Part shown: positions 1 through 7,936 of the stretch, piece by piece | How the letters are laid out: each line of letters begins with the position of its first letter | Position numbering within the stretch: the stretch's first letter is position 1 | Origin: an uncultured Collinsella sp. | Lineage (GTDB): Bacteria; Actinomycetota; Coriobacteriia; Coriobacteriales; Coriobacteriaceae | Length of the DNA stretch: 64,000 bases | Assembly: GCA_900544995.1 (NCBI GenBank) | Contig: UQXC01000002.1 | Coordinates: 1 to 64,000, forward strand | Reading direction: 5' to 3' | Program-made: the position numbers and the translations under genes | Notes under the pieces: generated by a model | The model's database searches: none | What the model was told of the DNA's origin: nothing | Seen by the model: only the letters and a program-made list of their open reading frames with translations

Positions 1-19
1 GTCGCGAGTTCCGCACGAG

Positions 20-45
20 CCGGAGAGCACTTAATGTGCTCTCCG
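20..45. repeat. perfect hairpin near the window edge
   Basis: A perfect 10-bp stem (arms 21-30 and 36-45, GGAGAGCAC core) encloses a 5-nt loop. No T-run follows on either strand, so it does not look like a classical terminator. It lies beyond the pnp terminator and no gene is visible in positions 1-100, so its role is unknown. Confidence 0.5.
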
Positions 46-100
46 TGCGAGCAGGACTGTAGAGCAGGAAACTTTGCCTGCGGCCCCCGCCGGGAATAGC

Positions 101-131
101 AAAAGGGCGACCCCTGTCCGGAGTCGCCCTT
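101..131 (-). terminator. rho-independent terminator of pnp
   Basis: Read on the minus strand, a 9-bp stem (AAGGGCGAC paired with GTCGCCCTT) is followed by TTTTGC. It sits about 25 nt past the pnp stop codon. Confidence 0.8.
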
Positions 132-154
132 GTTGAGCTGCTTATGTACGGCTG

Positions 155-2401
155 TTACTCGGCGTCGTGGTGACGGCGAGGCTTTCGGCCTCCGTTGTCG
201 CCGGGACGGCGCGGACGGTCGCTGCGCTCGGAGCGCTCGCGACGCGGACGCTCACGGCGCTGGAAGTGCTCGCCGTCGCCCTCGGAGGCACCCTCGGCAC
301 GAGCAGGGGCCTCGGGCTTGTCCAGACGATCGAGCGAAATCTTGCCGCGATCGTCGACCTCGATGACGACAACCTTGACCTCGTCGCCCACGTTGAGGAC
401 GTCCTCGACCTTCTCCACGCGGCCCTTGGCAACGCGGGAGATGTGCAGCAGGCCGTCCTTACCGGGCAGCAGGTTGACGAAGGCGCCGAAGGGCTGGATG
501 GAGACCACGCGACCGGTGTACTCCTCGCCCGGCTCGGGAACCTTGATGATGAGCTTGATGCGCTCGACAGCCTGGTCGACGGACTCGCCGGTGCCGCCGA
601 CAAAGACGGTGCCGTCCTCCTGGATGTCGACCGAGGCGCCGGTCTCGTCCTGGATACCGCGGATGACCTTACCGCCGGAACCGATGACGTCGCGGATCTT
701 GTCGGTCGGAACCTGGATGGAAACGATGCGCGGAGCGGTGCTGCGCGTGGTGTGGCGCGGCTCGGGGATCACATCGAGCATCTTCTGCAGGATGAAGGCG
801 CGACCCTCCTTGGCCTGCTGCAGAGCGCGGGCCAGGATGTCGAAGGTGAGGCCGGTGGCCTTGTTGTCCATCTGCAGGGCGGTGATGCCCTCGGTGGTGC
901 CGGTGACCTTAAAGTCCATGTCACCCAGGAAGTCCTCGAGACCCTGGATGTCGGACAGGACCACGGTCTTGCCCTCCTCCTGGATCAGGCCCATGGCGAT
1001 ACCGGAGACCGGGCGCTTAATGGGCACGCCGCCGTCCATAAGGGCGAGCGTGGAGCCGCAGGTCGAAGCCATCGAAGAGGAGCCGTTGGACTCCATGACC
1101 TCGGAGACGACGCGGATGGCGTAGGGGAACTCGTTCTCGTCGGGAAGCACCGGAAGCAGAGCGCGCTCGGCCAGATTGCCATGGCCGATCTCGCGGCGCT
1201 TGGGGCTGCCCATGCGGCCGGTCTCGCCGGTGCAGAAAGGCGGGAAGTTGTAGTGGTGCATGTAGCGCTTGCCCTCGGTGGGCTCGATGGTATCCAGACG
1301 CTGGCCCTCGTTGAGCATGCCGAGCGAAAGAACCGAGAGCACCTGGGTCTGGCCACGCTGGAACAAACCGGAGCCGTGAACGAGCGCCAGGTAGTTGTCC
1401 TTCACCATGATGGGACGGATCTCGTCGGCGGCACGGCCGTCGACGCGCTCGCCAGTCTCAACGACCATGGTGCGCATGGCCTTCTTCTCGAGCTTCTTGA
1501 GCGCCACGGGGATCTCGCGCTCCCAAGCGGCCTGCTCCTCCTCGGTGAACTCGGCGCGGATGGACTCCTTCAGAGCCTCGACCTTACCGATACGGGAGAG
1601 CTTGTCGGCGTCGCGAAGGGCGGCAGCCATCTCGTCGTAGTGGGCGAAGATGCGCTCCTGGACCTCCTCGACGGGCTGGTCGAGCGGGTACTCCTTCTTG
1701 ACGATAGCGCCGTTGACCTGCTCCCACTCGGCGACGAACTCGTCTTGGGCCTGGCAGAAGGCAGCGAGGGCCTCCTGGCCAAACTTCATAGCGGCGAGCA
1801 TGTCGTCCTCGGAGATCTCCTCGGCGCCGGCCTCGACCATCGAGATAAAGTCGGCAGAGCCGCCCAGCTCCAGGTCCAGGTCGGAGTTCTCGCGCTCCTC
1901 ATAGGTGGGGTTGACGATAAACTCGCCGGTCTCCACGTTGCGGCCGATGCGCACGCAGGCAAGCGGACCCTCGAAGGGCACGCCGCCGAGCGTCATAGCC
2001 AAAGAGGCACCCATGACGTTGATGACGTCGAAGGGGTTGACCTGGTCGGCGACGAGCGAGGTGGCGACGATGTGCACCTCGTTGCGGAAGCCGTCCGGGA
2101 AGCTCGGGCGGATCGGGCGGTCGATCATACGAGCCGTGAGCGTGGCCTTCTCGCTGGGACGGCCCTCGCGCTTGAGGTAGCCACCCGGGATACGGCCGGC
2201 AGCGTACATCTTCTCGTTGAAGTCGACGGTCAGCGGGAAGAAGTCGTAATTCTTGCGCTCCTTGGAGACGACTACGGTGTCGAGCATCGTGGTGTCGCCC
2301 TGCTTGACCAGACAAGCGCCGGTGGCCTGCTTGGCAAGCTCGCCGGACTCGAAAGTGTAGGTCTTGCCGTACAGCTCAAAGGTCTTGGATACGAGTGTCA
2401 T
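155..2401 (-). CDS. pnp: polyribonucleotide nucleotidyltransferase (PNPase)
   Basis: This 748-residue enzyme degrades RNA 3'-5' by phosphorolysis in mRNA turnover. Two RNase PH-like domains fill the first 550 or so residues, with the conserved GETGRMGSPKRREIGHGNLAERAL stretch recognisable in the second. A KH domain with IGSGGKVI (about 565-620) and an S1 domain (about 640-700) follow. The last 45 or so residues form an extra Arg-rich, low-complexity tail. The gene lies directly downstream of rpsO, the classical arrangement, and has its own terminator. The ATG at 2401 is preceded by AAAGGAGAA. Identification is secure. Confidence 0.98.
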   Translation of the reverse strand: MTLVSKTFELYGKTYTFESGELAKQATGACLVKQGDTTMLDTVVVSKERKNYDFFPLTVDFNEKMYAAGRIPGGYLKREGRPSEKATLTARMIDRPIRPSFPDGFRNEVHIVATSLVADQVNPFDVINVMGASLAMTLGGVPFEGPLACVRIGRNVETGEFIVNPTYEERENSDLDLELGGSADFISMVEAGAEEISEDDMLAAMKFGQEALAAFCQAQDEFVAEWEQVNGAIVKKEYPLDQPVEEVQERIFAHYDEMAAALRDADKLSRIGKVEALKESIRAEFTEEEQAAWEREIPVALKKLEKKAMRTMVVETGERVDGRAADEIRPIMVKDNYLALVHGSGLFQRGQTQVLSVLSLGMLNEGQRLDTIEPTEGKRYMHHYNFPPFCTGETGRMGSPKRREIGHGNLAERALLPVLPDENEFPYAIRVVSEVMESNGSSSMASTCGSTLALMDGGVPIKRPVSGIAMGLIQEEGKTVVLSDIQGLEDFLGDMDFKVTGTTEGITALQMDNKATGLTFDILARALQQAKEGRAFILQKMLDVIPEPRHTTRSTAPRIVSIQVPTDKIRDVIGSGGKVIRGIQDETGASVDIQEDGTVFVGGTGESVDQAVERIKLIIKVPEPGEEYTGRVVSIQPFGAFVNLLPGKDGLLHISRVAKGRVEKVEDVLNVGDEVKVVVIEVDDRGKISLDRLDKPEAPARAEGASEGDGEHFQRRERPRRERSERSDRPRRPGDNGGRKPRRHHDAE

Positions 2402-2503
2402 TGTTCTCCTTTACCCCACAGGCCCCTTGCCTGCGGGCTTCTCATGTGACGCGGGCCCCCTGCCCCCGCCACGCTGTAGAGCGTGATTGTTCACGCCCTT
2501 ACA

Positions 2504-2536
2504 CAAAAAGAGCGCCCCGCTGCGCAGGACGCTCTT
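2504..2536 (-). terminator. terminator or processing hairpin after rpsO
   Basis: On the minus strand AAGAGCG pairs with CGCTCTT around a GC-rich loop and is followed by TTTTTGTG. It lies in the rpsO-pnp gap, so it would terminate rpsO or mark the 3' end of a processed rpsO-pnp transcript. Confidence 0.75.
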
Positions 2537-2551
2537 AGCATGTACAAATCC

Positions 2552-2830
2552 TTACTGGATGTTGTCGCGGATGCCCAGAGCCTTGATGAGCTCACGGTAC
2601 TCGACAATGTCGTTCTTCTTGATGTAGGAGAGAAGACGACGGCGGCGGCCAACGAGCATGAGCAGGCCACGACGGGTGTGGAAGTCCTTCTGGTGGGACT
2701 TCATGTGCTCGGTCAGCTCCTTGATGCGCTCGGACAGGATGGCGACCTGAACCTTGGGGTTACCGGTATCGACCGGGGAGTTACCGAACTGGGCGGTCAG
2801 CTCCGCCTTGCGCTCTTTGGAAACAGTCAT
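2552..2830 (-). CDS. rpsO: 30S ribosomal protein S15
   Basis: This 92-residue S15 binds the central domain of 16S rRNA. The protein starts MTVSKERKAEL and carries the family signature around GNPKVQVAILSERI and the GLLMLVGRRRRLLSYI helix. The ATG at 2830 was chosen over upstream in-frame codons because AAAGGTGAAACA precedes it and the length matches the family. The gene lies between recO and pnp. A GC-rich palindrome in the leader just ahead of the ribosome-binding site could serve S15 autoregulation, which is inferred. Confidence 0.97.
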   Translation of the reverse strand: MTVSKERKAELTAQFGNSPVDTGNPKVQVAILSERIKELTEHMKSHQKDFHTRRGLLMLVGRRRRLLSYIKKNDIVEYRELIKALGIRDNIQ

Positions 2831-2850
2831 TGTTTCACCTTTCGTTTCGC

Positions 2851-2866
2851 GTCGCCCGCGGGCGAC
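2851..2866. promoter_or_regulatory. GC-rich palindrome in the rpsO leader
   Basis: GTCGCCCGCGGGCGAC is a perfect 16-bp palindrome about 20 nt upstream of the rpsO start. S15 represses its own translation through leader RNA structure in several bacteria. This hairpin is a candidate for that, by position only. Confidence 0.4.
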
Positions 2867-2968
2867 TCTATTCGCCTCGGACTGGGAAGCCGCCGGTGGA
2901 GCGAACAACCAAGGTCGAGGTACCAACAGGTCGGTATGTTACCACAAGCGGCGCACACCTGCGCATCA

Positions 2969-3718
2969 TCACCGACCCAACATGAATTCCATCGCACGGA
3001 GCCGCTGATCGGCGTGCGTCGCAGCCCAAACATGCGAAAGCCCCAGCAAAAACGCGGCCGTATGCGGATCGATCTGCTCGGCCATAAGGGCATCGAACGT
3101 CATGGACATCAGGGCGCGCAGCCATGCGACCTCGCCAACCGATACCAACTCGGCGCCAGGCACGCTCGAGGCGCACGACCCGCACAGAAGGCCGCCGGCT
3201 TGGGCCGAGAAATGCGAGAGCATAGGATCGCCGCACGATACGCAAGCCGAAAAATCGGGTCGATAACCAACGTGCGACAGCAGTTTAAAGACAAAAGCCG
3301 CCACGAGCAGGTCCATATGTGCCAAGTCGAGCCCGCTGCCGATAAGCGTGAGCGCCCGCTGCGTGATGGCAAAGGTAAATGGATCCTCGGCATCCTCGAA
3401 CGAGCACACGCGCGCAACCTCGGCAATCGCGCTGGCGGCACAGGTCGTCTCGTAGTCAGGAGCGGCACCGAGCGGCGCCTCCATAAGCTCCGCCTGAGAA
3501 ACCACGTCGAGCGAGCGACCATGCGCCAACAGCATATCAACGGTGCAGAAGAGCTCGCAGCGGGCCGCAAGACGACCGCCGGGCTTACGTGCGCCCTTAG
3601 CCACGGCACGCACCTGCCGTCCCCGTTCGTCGAGCATCGTCAAGATCAGGTCGGTTTCCTTGAGCTTCGTCTTATCGAGGACGAGCACCTTTGTGCGATA
3701 TGTGCGAGAGCCTGCCAT
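2969..3718 (-). CDS. recO: DNA repair protein RecO
   Basis: This 249-residue RecO helps load RecA in RecFOR repair by binding single-stranded DNA and RecR. The N-terminal OB fold begins YRTKVLVLDKTKLKETDLILTMLDERG. A four-cysteine zinc site (CVSCGDPM and LLCGSC) lies at about 158-184, as in many Gram-positive RecO proteins. The length is typical. The ATG at 3718 lies 12 nt beyond the era stop. The order era-recO is conserved across Gram-positives. Confidence 0.95.
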   Translation of the reverse strand: MAGSRTYRTKVLVLDKTKLKETDLILTMLDERGRQVRAVAKGARKPGGRLAARCELFCTVDMLLAHGRSLDVVSQAELMEAPLGAAPDYETTCAASAIAEVARVCSFEDAEDPFTFAITQRALTLIGSGLDLAHMDLLVAAFVFKLLSHVGYRPDFSACVSCGDPMLSHFSAQAGGLLCGSCASSVPGAELVSVGEVAWLRALMSMTFDALMAEQIDPHTAAFLLGLSHVWAATHADQRLRAMEFMLGR

Positions 3719-3730
3719 GAACGCCGAGGC

Positions 3731-4762
3731 TTAATCTTCGGCATTATAGCCAAAGCGGCGGATTTGCGCCTCGTCATCGCGCCAGCCGGCCTTTACCTTT
3801 ACGTCGAGCTCCAAAAAGACCTGAGTGCCAAAGATACGCTCAAGGTCACGACGGGCATCGATGCCGATATGCTTGATCATCTCGCCGCCCTTGCCGATGA
3901 TGATGCCCTTTTGGCCCTCGCGCTCGACGTAAATGGTGGCGTGCACGCGCAGCACCTTCTTGGTCTGCTCGAGCGCATCGCAGATTACGCCAACGGAGTG
4001 CGGAATCTCATCACGCGTGCGGCGCAAAACCTTCTCGCGCACAAACTCGGCAACGAGGGTCTCATCGGAAGCGTCGGTACCCATGCCCTCGGGGAACCAA
4101 CGCGGACCCTCGGGCAAAAAGTGCGCAACGGTCTCGATGAAGGCATCGACGTTGAAGTTCTTGACGGACGACGTCACGATCTCGTCGTCATATTCCATGA
4201 GCTCGTGGGCGGCCTTAAGCTGCTCCATGACCTGTGCGGGGTCGGCCTCATCGGCCTTGGTGAGCACCAGGACCTTCTTGGAACGGGCATTCTTGACGCG
4301 CTCGGCAACCCAGGCGTCTCCCCTACCGATCGGTTTGGTGGCATCAATCAAAAACGCGACGACGTCGACATCGTTCAGTTCGAACAACGCGCTCTTGTTG
4401 AGCTCGGATCCCAGACCGTCCTTGGGCTTGTGAATACCCGGGGTATCGACAAAGACCAGCTGGTAGCCGGGACGGTTGACGACGGCGCGCATGCGGCGGC
4501 GGGTCGTCTGGGCCACCGGCGAGGTGATGGCGACCTTTTTGCCATAGCAGGCGTTGAGCAGCGTGGACTTGCCGGCGTTGGGGCGGCCGACAAGCGCCAC
4601 GAAGCCGCTGCGGAAACCGGGCTCAACGTCGCCAAAGCCCACGAGGCTATCGTCCTCGTCGCACAGGGCGTCGAGTTCCTCGTCGCTCATGCCCTCAAAC
4701 GGGTCGAACTCCTCGGCCTCGTCATCCAAAATCTCATCGATAGGCTGCATATTGTCGGACAT
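3731..4762 (-). CDS. era: GTPase Era with acidic N-terminal extension
   Basis: Era is an essential GTPase that binds 16S rRNA and promotes 30S maturation. GTPase motifs are visible: GRPNAGKST at about 59-67, DTPG, and NKxD-like TKAD. A C-terminal KH domain (IIIGKGGEMIKHIG) follows. The protein is 343 residues against about 300 in the family. The excess is a roughly 50-residue, Asp/Glu-rich N-terminus ahead of the G domain. The downstream neighbour recO and the upstream dgkA and ybeY fit the usual cluster. Confidence 0.97.
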   Translation of the reverse strand: MSDNMQPIDEILDDEAEEFDPFEGMSDEELDALCDEDDSLVGFGDVEPGFRSGFVALVGRPNAGKSTLLNACYGKKVAITSPVAQTTRRRMRAVVNRPGYQLVFVDTPGIHKPKDGLGSELNKSALFELNDVDVVAFLIDATKPIGRGDAWVAERVKNARSKKVLVLTKADEADPAQVMEQLKAAHELMEYDDEIVTSSVKNFNVDAFIETVAHFLPEGPRWFPEGMGTDASDETLVAEFVREKVLRRTRDEIPHSVGVICDALEQTKKVLRVHATIYVEREGQKGIIIGKGGEMIKHIGIDARRDLERIFGTQVFLELDVKVKAGWRDDEAQIRRFGYNAED

Positions 4763-4774
4763 GGGAATCCCTTT

Positions 4775-5152
4775 CTAAATAAAGCCGAGCGCGTGGGCAA
4801 ATACCAGCACGCCCACAATCGCGGCGGTGATGGAAAGTATGTATACGGAAGCGGCGGCGATGTCCTTCGCACGCTTGGCCAGCGGATGGAGCTCCTGGGT
4901 CGCCAGGTCGACGATGGCCTCCATAGCGGTGTTGCACAGCTCGCCGTGAATCACCAGGCCGCAACAGATGATAATCGTGGCCCACTCGGCAATGTCGAGC
5001 CCCACGACGCAGCCGGCAATGACGGTGCACACGCCCGCAACGAGCATGACCTTAATGTTGCGCTCGGTCTTGACGGCGGTGACGAAGCCCTCCATGGCGT
5101 AGGAAAACGACTTTAAGAAGGACGGATGGTCCTTGTTCGATCCGGGAATCAT
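4775..5152 (-). CDS. dgkA: diacylglycerol/undecaprenol kinase family membrane protein
   Basis: This 125-residue small integral membrane kinase has three hydrophobic segments. The family signature GELCNTAMEAIVDL (E-x-x-N-T-A-x-E) lies between segments two and three. Gram-positive members phosphorylate undecaprenol, recycling the carrier for cell-wall synthesis, and the enterobacterial enzyme uses diacylglycerol. Substrate cannot be told from sequence. It sits between ybeY (10-nt gap) and era (12-nt gap), a conserved position, and is probably cotranscribed. Confidence 0.9.
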   Translation of the reverse strand: MIPGSNKDHPSFLKSFSYAMEGFVTAVKTERNIKVMLVAGVCTVIAGCVVGLDIAEWATIIICCGLVIHGELCNTAMEAIVDLATQELHPLAKRAKDIAAASVYILSITAAIVGVLVFAHALGFI

Positions 5153-5161
5153 AGACGGCTC

Positions 5162-5671
5162 CTAGTCGTGGGCGTGGTTGGTGACGGGGCCGACGTGGAC
5201 TAGCTTAGGGTCCTCGCCGCGCTCGAGCGCCAGATCGCGCAGGATGGCGTCCTCGCGGGCCTCCATGACCTCGGCCTCGTCGTCCTCGATGTGGTCATAG
5301 CCCAGCAGGTGCAGCATTCCGTGTACGAGCATCAGACGGCACTCGTCAGCGGGGCTATTGCCAAAACCGGGGGCCTGACGGGCAATAACCTGCGGGGCCA
5401 GGATAATATCGCCGAGCTCGAGCGTCTCGTCTGCGGGAATATCCTCATCAAAGGCCGAGTCGCATTCAAACGAGAGGACATCGGTGGTGCGGTCGATACC
5501 GCGCCACTCGTGGTTGAGCTCGTGCATCTCGTCCTCATCGACATACGAAAGGGAAATCTCGACTTCACGCTCAACGCCCTCGGCGGCAAGCACGACCTCG
5601 CAGATGTGCTCTACCTCCTGCGCGTCGAGCAGCGTATCGAGCTCGGCATCGTTGCTGATCAATACACTCAA
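5162..5671 (-). CDS. ybeY: endoribonuclease YbeY (16S rRNA maturation)
   Basis: This 169-residue UPF0054 metalloprotein takes part in 16S rRNA 3'-end processing and ribosome quality control. The zinc-binding signature HGMLHLLGYDH is intact at about 115-125, and LNHEWRGIDRTTDVLSF precedes it. The start is a TTG at 5671 that overlaps the phoH stop as TTGA, with AAAGGAG five bases upstream, which indicates translational coupling. The phoH-ybeY pairing is widely conserved. Confidence 0.95.
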   Translation of the reverse strand: MSVLISNDAELDTLLDAQEVEHICEVVLAAEGVEREVEISLSYVDEDEMHELNHEWRGIDRTTDVLSFECDSAFDEDIPADETLELGDIILAPQVIARQAPGFGNSPADECRLMLVHGMLHLLGYDHIEDDEAEVMEAREDAILRDLALERGEDPKLVHVGPVTNHAHD

Positions 5672-6654
5672 CGGGACTCCTTTCGGTCGTGCACGCGTTT
5701 CTCGCGCACATCATCATAAGCATCGTACGCCTCGACGATACGCCCCACCAAGGCATGGCGCACCACGTCGGCACGCTCGAGGTGAGAAAATGCGACATCG
5801 TCGACACGGCCTAAAATCTGCTCGACGTCGGCAAGACCGCCGCGACGACCCACCAGGTCGCGCTGACTCAGGTCGCCGGTAATCACAAACTTGGAGTTAA
5901 AGCCCAGGCGCGTCAGGAACATCTTCATCTGCTCGGGCGTGGTATTTTGCGCCTCGTCGAGCACCACGAAGGCATCGCTCAGCGTGCGGCCGCGCATGTA
6001 GGCAAGCGGGGCGATCTCGATCACGCCGCGCTCCATGAGCTCATCGGTGCGCTCGCGATCCATCATGTCAAAAAGGGCGTCGTAGAGCGGACGCATGTAG
6101 GGGTCGATCTTTTCCTCGAGGGTACCGGGCAAAAAGCCCAGGTTCTCCCCCGCCTCGACAACCGGACGCGTCAAGATCAGACGGCCCACCTCATGGCGCT
6201 TGAGCGCGGCAACGGCGAGCGCCATGGCCAGATAGGTCTTACCAGTACCGGCGGGACCAAGGCCAAACGTGATGGTATGCGAGCGGATGGCATCCACGTA
6301 GCGCTTTTGGCCGAGCGTCTTGGGGCGAATGGCACGACCGCGATACGAAAGCAGCACATCATCGCGAAGCGACGTAGCCTCGTGCTCACCGTCGCGCAAG
6401 ACGGCCAGGCAGCGAGAAACATCGTCGGCAGACAGCGTGCGTCCGGCGGCCGCCTCGCGAAAAGTATGGTCGAAAAAACGCGCCACGAGCTCGACCTCGT
6501 CCGGGTCACCGCTCACGGCGATGCTGTCGCCACGGGCGACCACGTGGGCACGAACCAAACTCTCGAGTGCACGAAGGACACCGTCGCCGGCGCCCAAAAC
6601 GCGCGAGGGGTCAATTCCCCCAGGAACGGTAAGTCTAATCTTCGAGGTTTCCAT
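5668..6654 (-). CDS. phoH: PhoH-like ATPase
   Basis: This 328-residue P-loop protein has a clear Walker A motif, GPAGTGKTYLA, and a Walker B-like VVLDEAQN. It also has the TRPVVEAGENLGFLPG stretch typical of PhoH/PhoL proteins, which are thought to work in RNA metabolism with YbeY. The ATG at 6654 (METSKIRL) was preferred to earlier codons because it starts at the conserved domain. It overlaps the mtaB 3' end by 20 bp. Confidence 0.93.
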   Translation of the reverse strand: METSKIRLTVPGGIDPSRVLGAGDGVLRALESLVRAHVVARGDSIAVSGDPDEVELVARFFDHTFREAAAGRTLSADDVSRCLAVLRDGEHEATSLRDDVLLSYRGRAIRPKTLGQKRYVDAIRSHTITFGLGPAGTGKTYLAMALAVAALKRHEVGRLILTRPVVEAGENLGFLPGTLEEKIDPYMRPLYDALFDMMDRERTDELMERGVIEIAPLAYMRGRTLSDAFVVLDEAQNTTPEQMKMFLTRLGFNSKFVITGDLSQRDLVGRRGGLADVEQILGRVDDVAFSHLERADVVRHALVGRIVEAYDAYDDVREKRVHDRKESR

Positions 6655-7927
6655 GAACCTCCCTGCGTGCATGGACCAAGCCGGAATCATCGACTCCGAT
6701 GATAGCAACATCGAGCAGGCACGGGGCTGTGAGTCCACGGGTATCGTCTAGACGGGCATGACGGAACGAAGCGAGCGTCAGGTTGTCGCCATACTCGAGT
6801 ACGGCGCGCTCGACGGTGCCCACGCGTCGGCGAGCGTCGGCAATGGCGAGTTCCTGCGCCGCGGCTCGCATACGACGGCTACGCTCAGCCATAACCTCGG
6901 GCGGGACCTGGTCGGGCATATCGGCAGCAAGGGTACCGGGACGCTTGCTGTAGCGGAACACGTGCATGCGCGAGAATCCCACGCGGCGGCACAGAGCCAG
7001 CGACTCCTCAAACTCCTCGTCCGTCTCACCGGGAAAACCGACGATGACATCGCACGAAAGGGACACCTGAGGCAAGTTGGTGCGAATCAAGCGCACCGTT
7101 TCCTCGAAGGCCTCGGCGCTATAGGGACGGCCCATGCGACGCAGTGTCCTGGTGCAGCCGGACTGCACGGGCAGGTGTAAAAACGGGGCGATGCGCCGCG
7201 GATAGCGCGCCATGACCTTAAGCAGGGACTCGGAGATATCCATGGGTTCGACCGAGGAAATGCGCACATGCGGAATGGACGTGCGCTCCATGATCGCCTC
7301 GAGCAGCTCATCAATCTCGACGTGTTCGTCAGTCGCGCTCTTGCCATCGTAGGCGCCCAGGTTCACACCCGTCAGCACCACCTCGGGCACGCCGGCCTCC
7401 TGTGCCTCGCGAACTTGCTCGAGCACGGACTCGACCGGCACGGAGCGCTCGGGGCCGCGGGCCTTCCACACAATGCAATAGGTGCAACGATGGTTGCAGC
7501 CGTCCTGGATCTTCACGCCCAGACGCGAGCGACCGAGCGCGTCGACAACCTCGCCGTCACTGCAGGCGGGAACGTCATCGGACTCAACGCCCAGCACCTC
7601 ACAGACGCGTTCGGCGACATCGATCTTGGACGGCTCGGCGATCACGCGGTCTGAAAGCTCCAGCAGCTCCTCGGGATGCAGATTGACCACGCATCCGGTC
7701 ACGACCACATAGGGCTCGTTTGGATAGGCCAGCGCATGGCGAACAGCCTTACGGGTCTTGGCCTCGGCCTCGCCCGTAACGGCACAGGTGTTAATGACGA
7801 TCAGCTCAGCATCCTGAGGCTCCACCATCGCAAAGCCCTGGCGCATAAGATCGGCAGTGATACGGTCGGACTCAACCCGGTTGACGCGGCAGCCGAGGTT
7901 GACGACAGAGATATGAGGTGCGAGCAC
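6635..7927 (-). CDS. mtaB: tRNA t6A37 methylthiotransferase MtaB
   Basis: This 430-residue radical-SAM enzyme adds a methylthio group to t6A37 in ANN-decoding tRNAs. The N-terminal UPF0004 domain contains NLGCRVNRVESD, and the second iron-sulfur cluster is bound by CNHRCTYCIV (CxxxCxxC, about 143-152). The start is GTG at 7927, with AAGGAG five bases upstream. It falls between dnaJ and phoH, as in many Gram-positives. MtaB is chosen over MiaB because of the NLGCRVN signature and this context. Confidence 0.93.
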   Translation of the reverse strand: MLAPHISVVNLGCRVNRVESDRITADLMRQGFAMVEPQDAELIVINTCAVTGEAEAKTRKAVRHALAYPNEPYVVVTGCVVNLHPEELLELSDRVIAEPSKIDVAERVCEVLGVESDDVPACSDGEVVDALGRSRLGVKIQDGCNHRCTYCIVWKARGPERSVPVESVLEQVREAQEAGVPEVVLTGVNLGAYDGKSATDEHVEIDELLEAIMERTSIPHVRISSVEPMDISESLLKVMARYPRRIAPFLHLPVQSGCTRTLRRMGRPYSAEAFEETVRLIRTNLPQVSLSCDVIVGFPGETDEEFEESLALCRRVGFSRMHVFRYSKRPGTLAADMPDQVPPEVMAERSRRMRAAAQELAIADARRRVGTVERAVLEYGDNLTLASFRHARLDDTRGLTAPCLLDVAIIGVDDSGLVHARREVHGNLED

Positions 7928-7936
7928 GCGGGCTCC

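Noticed and set aside
167..2449. 760-codon open frame antisense to pnp
   Set aside because: Same cause as above. The minus-strand PNPase is complete and the antisense product has no recognisable fold.
2483..5116. 877-codon plus-strand frame across rpsO, recO, era and dgkA
   Set aside because: It runs antisense to four well-identified genes and has no motif or ribosome-binding site.
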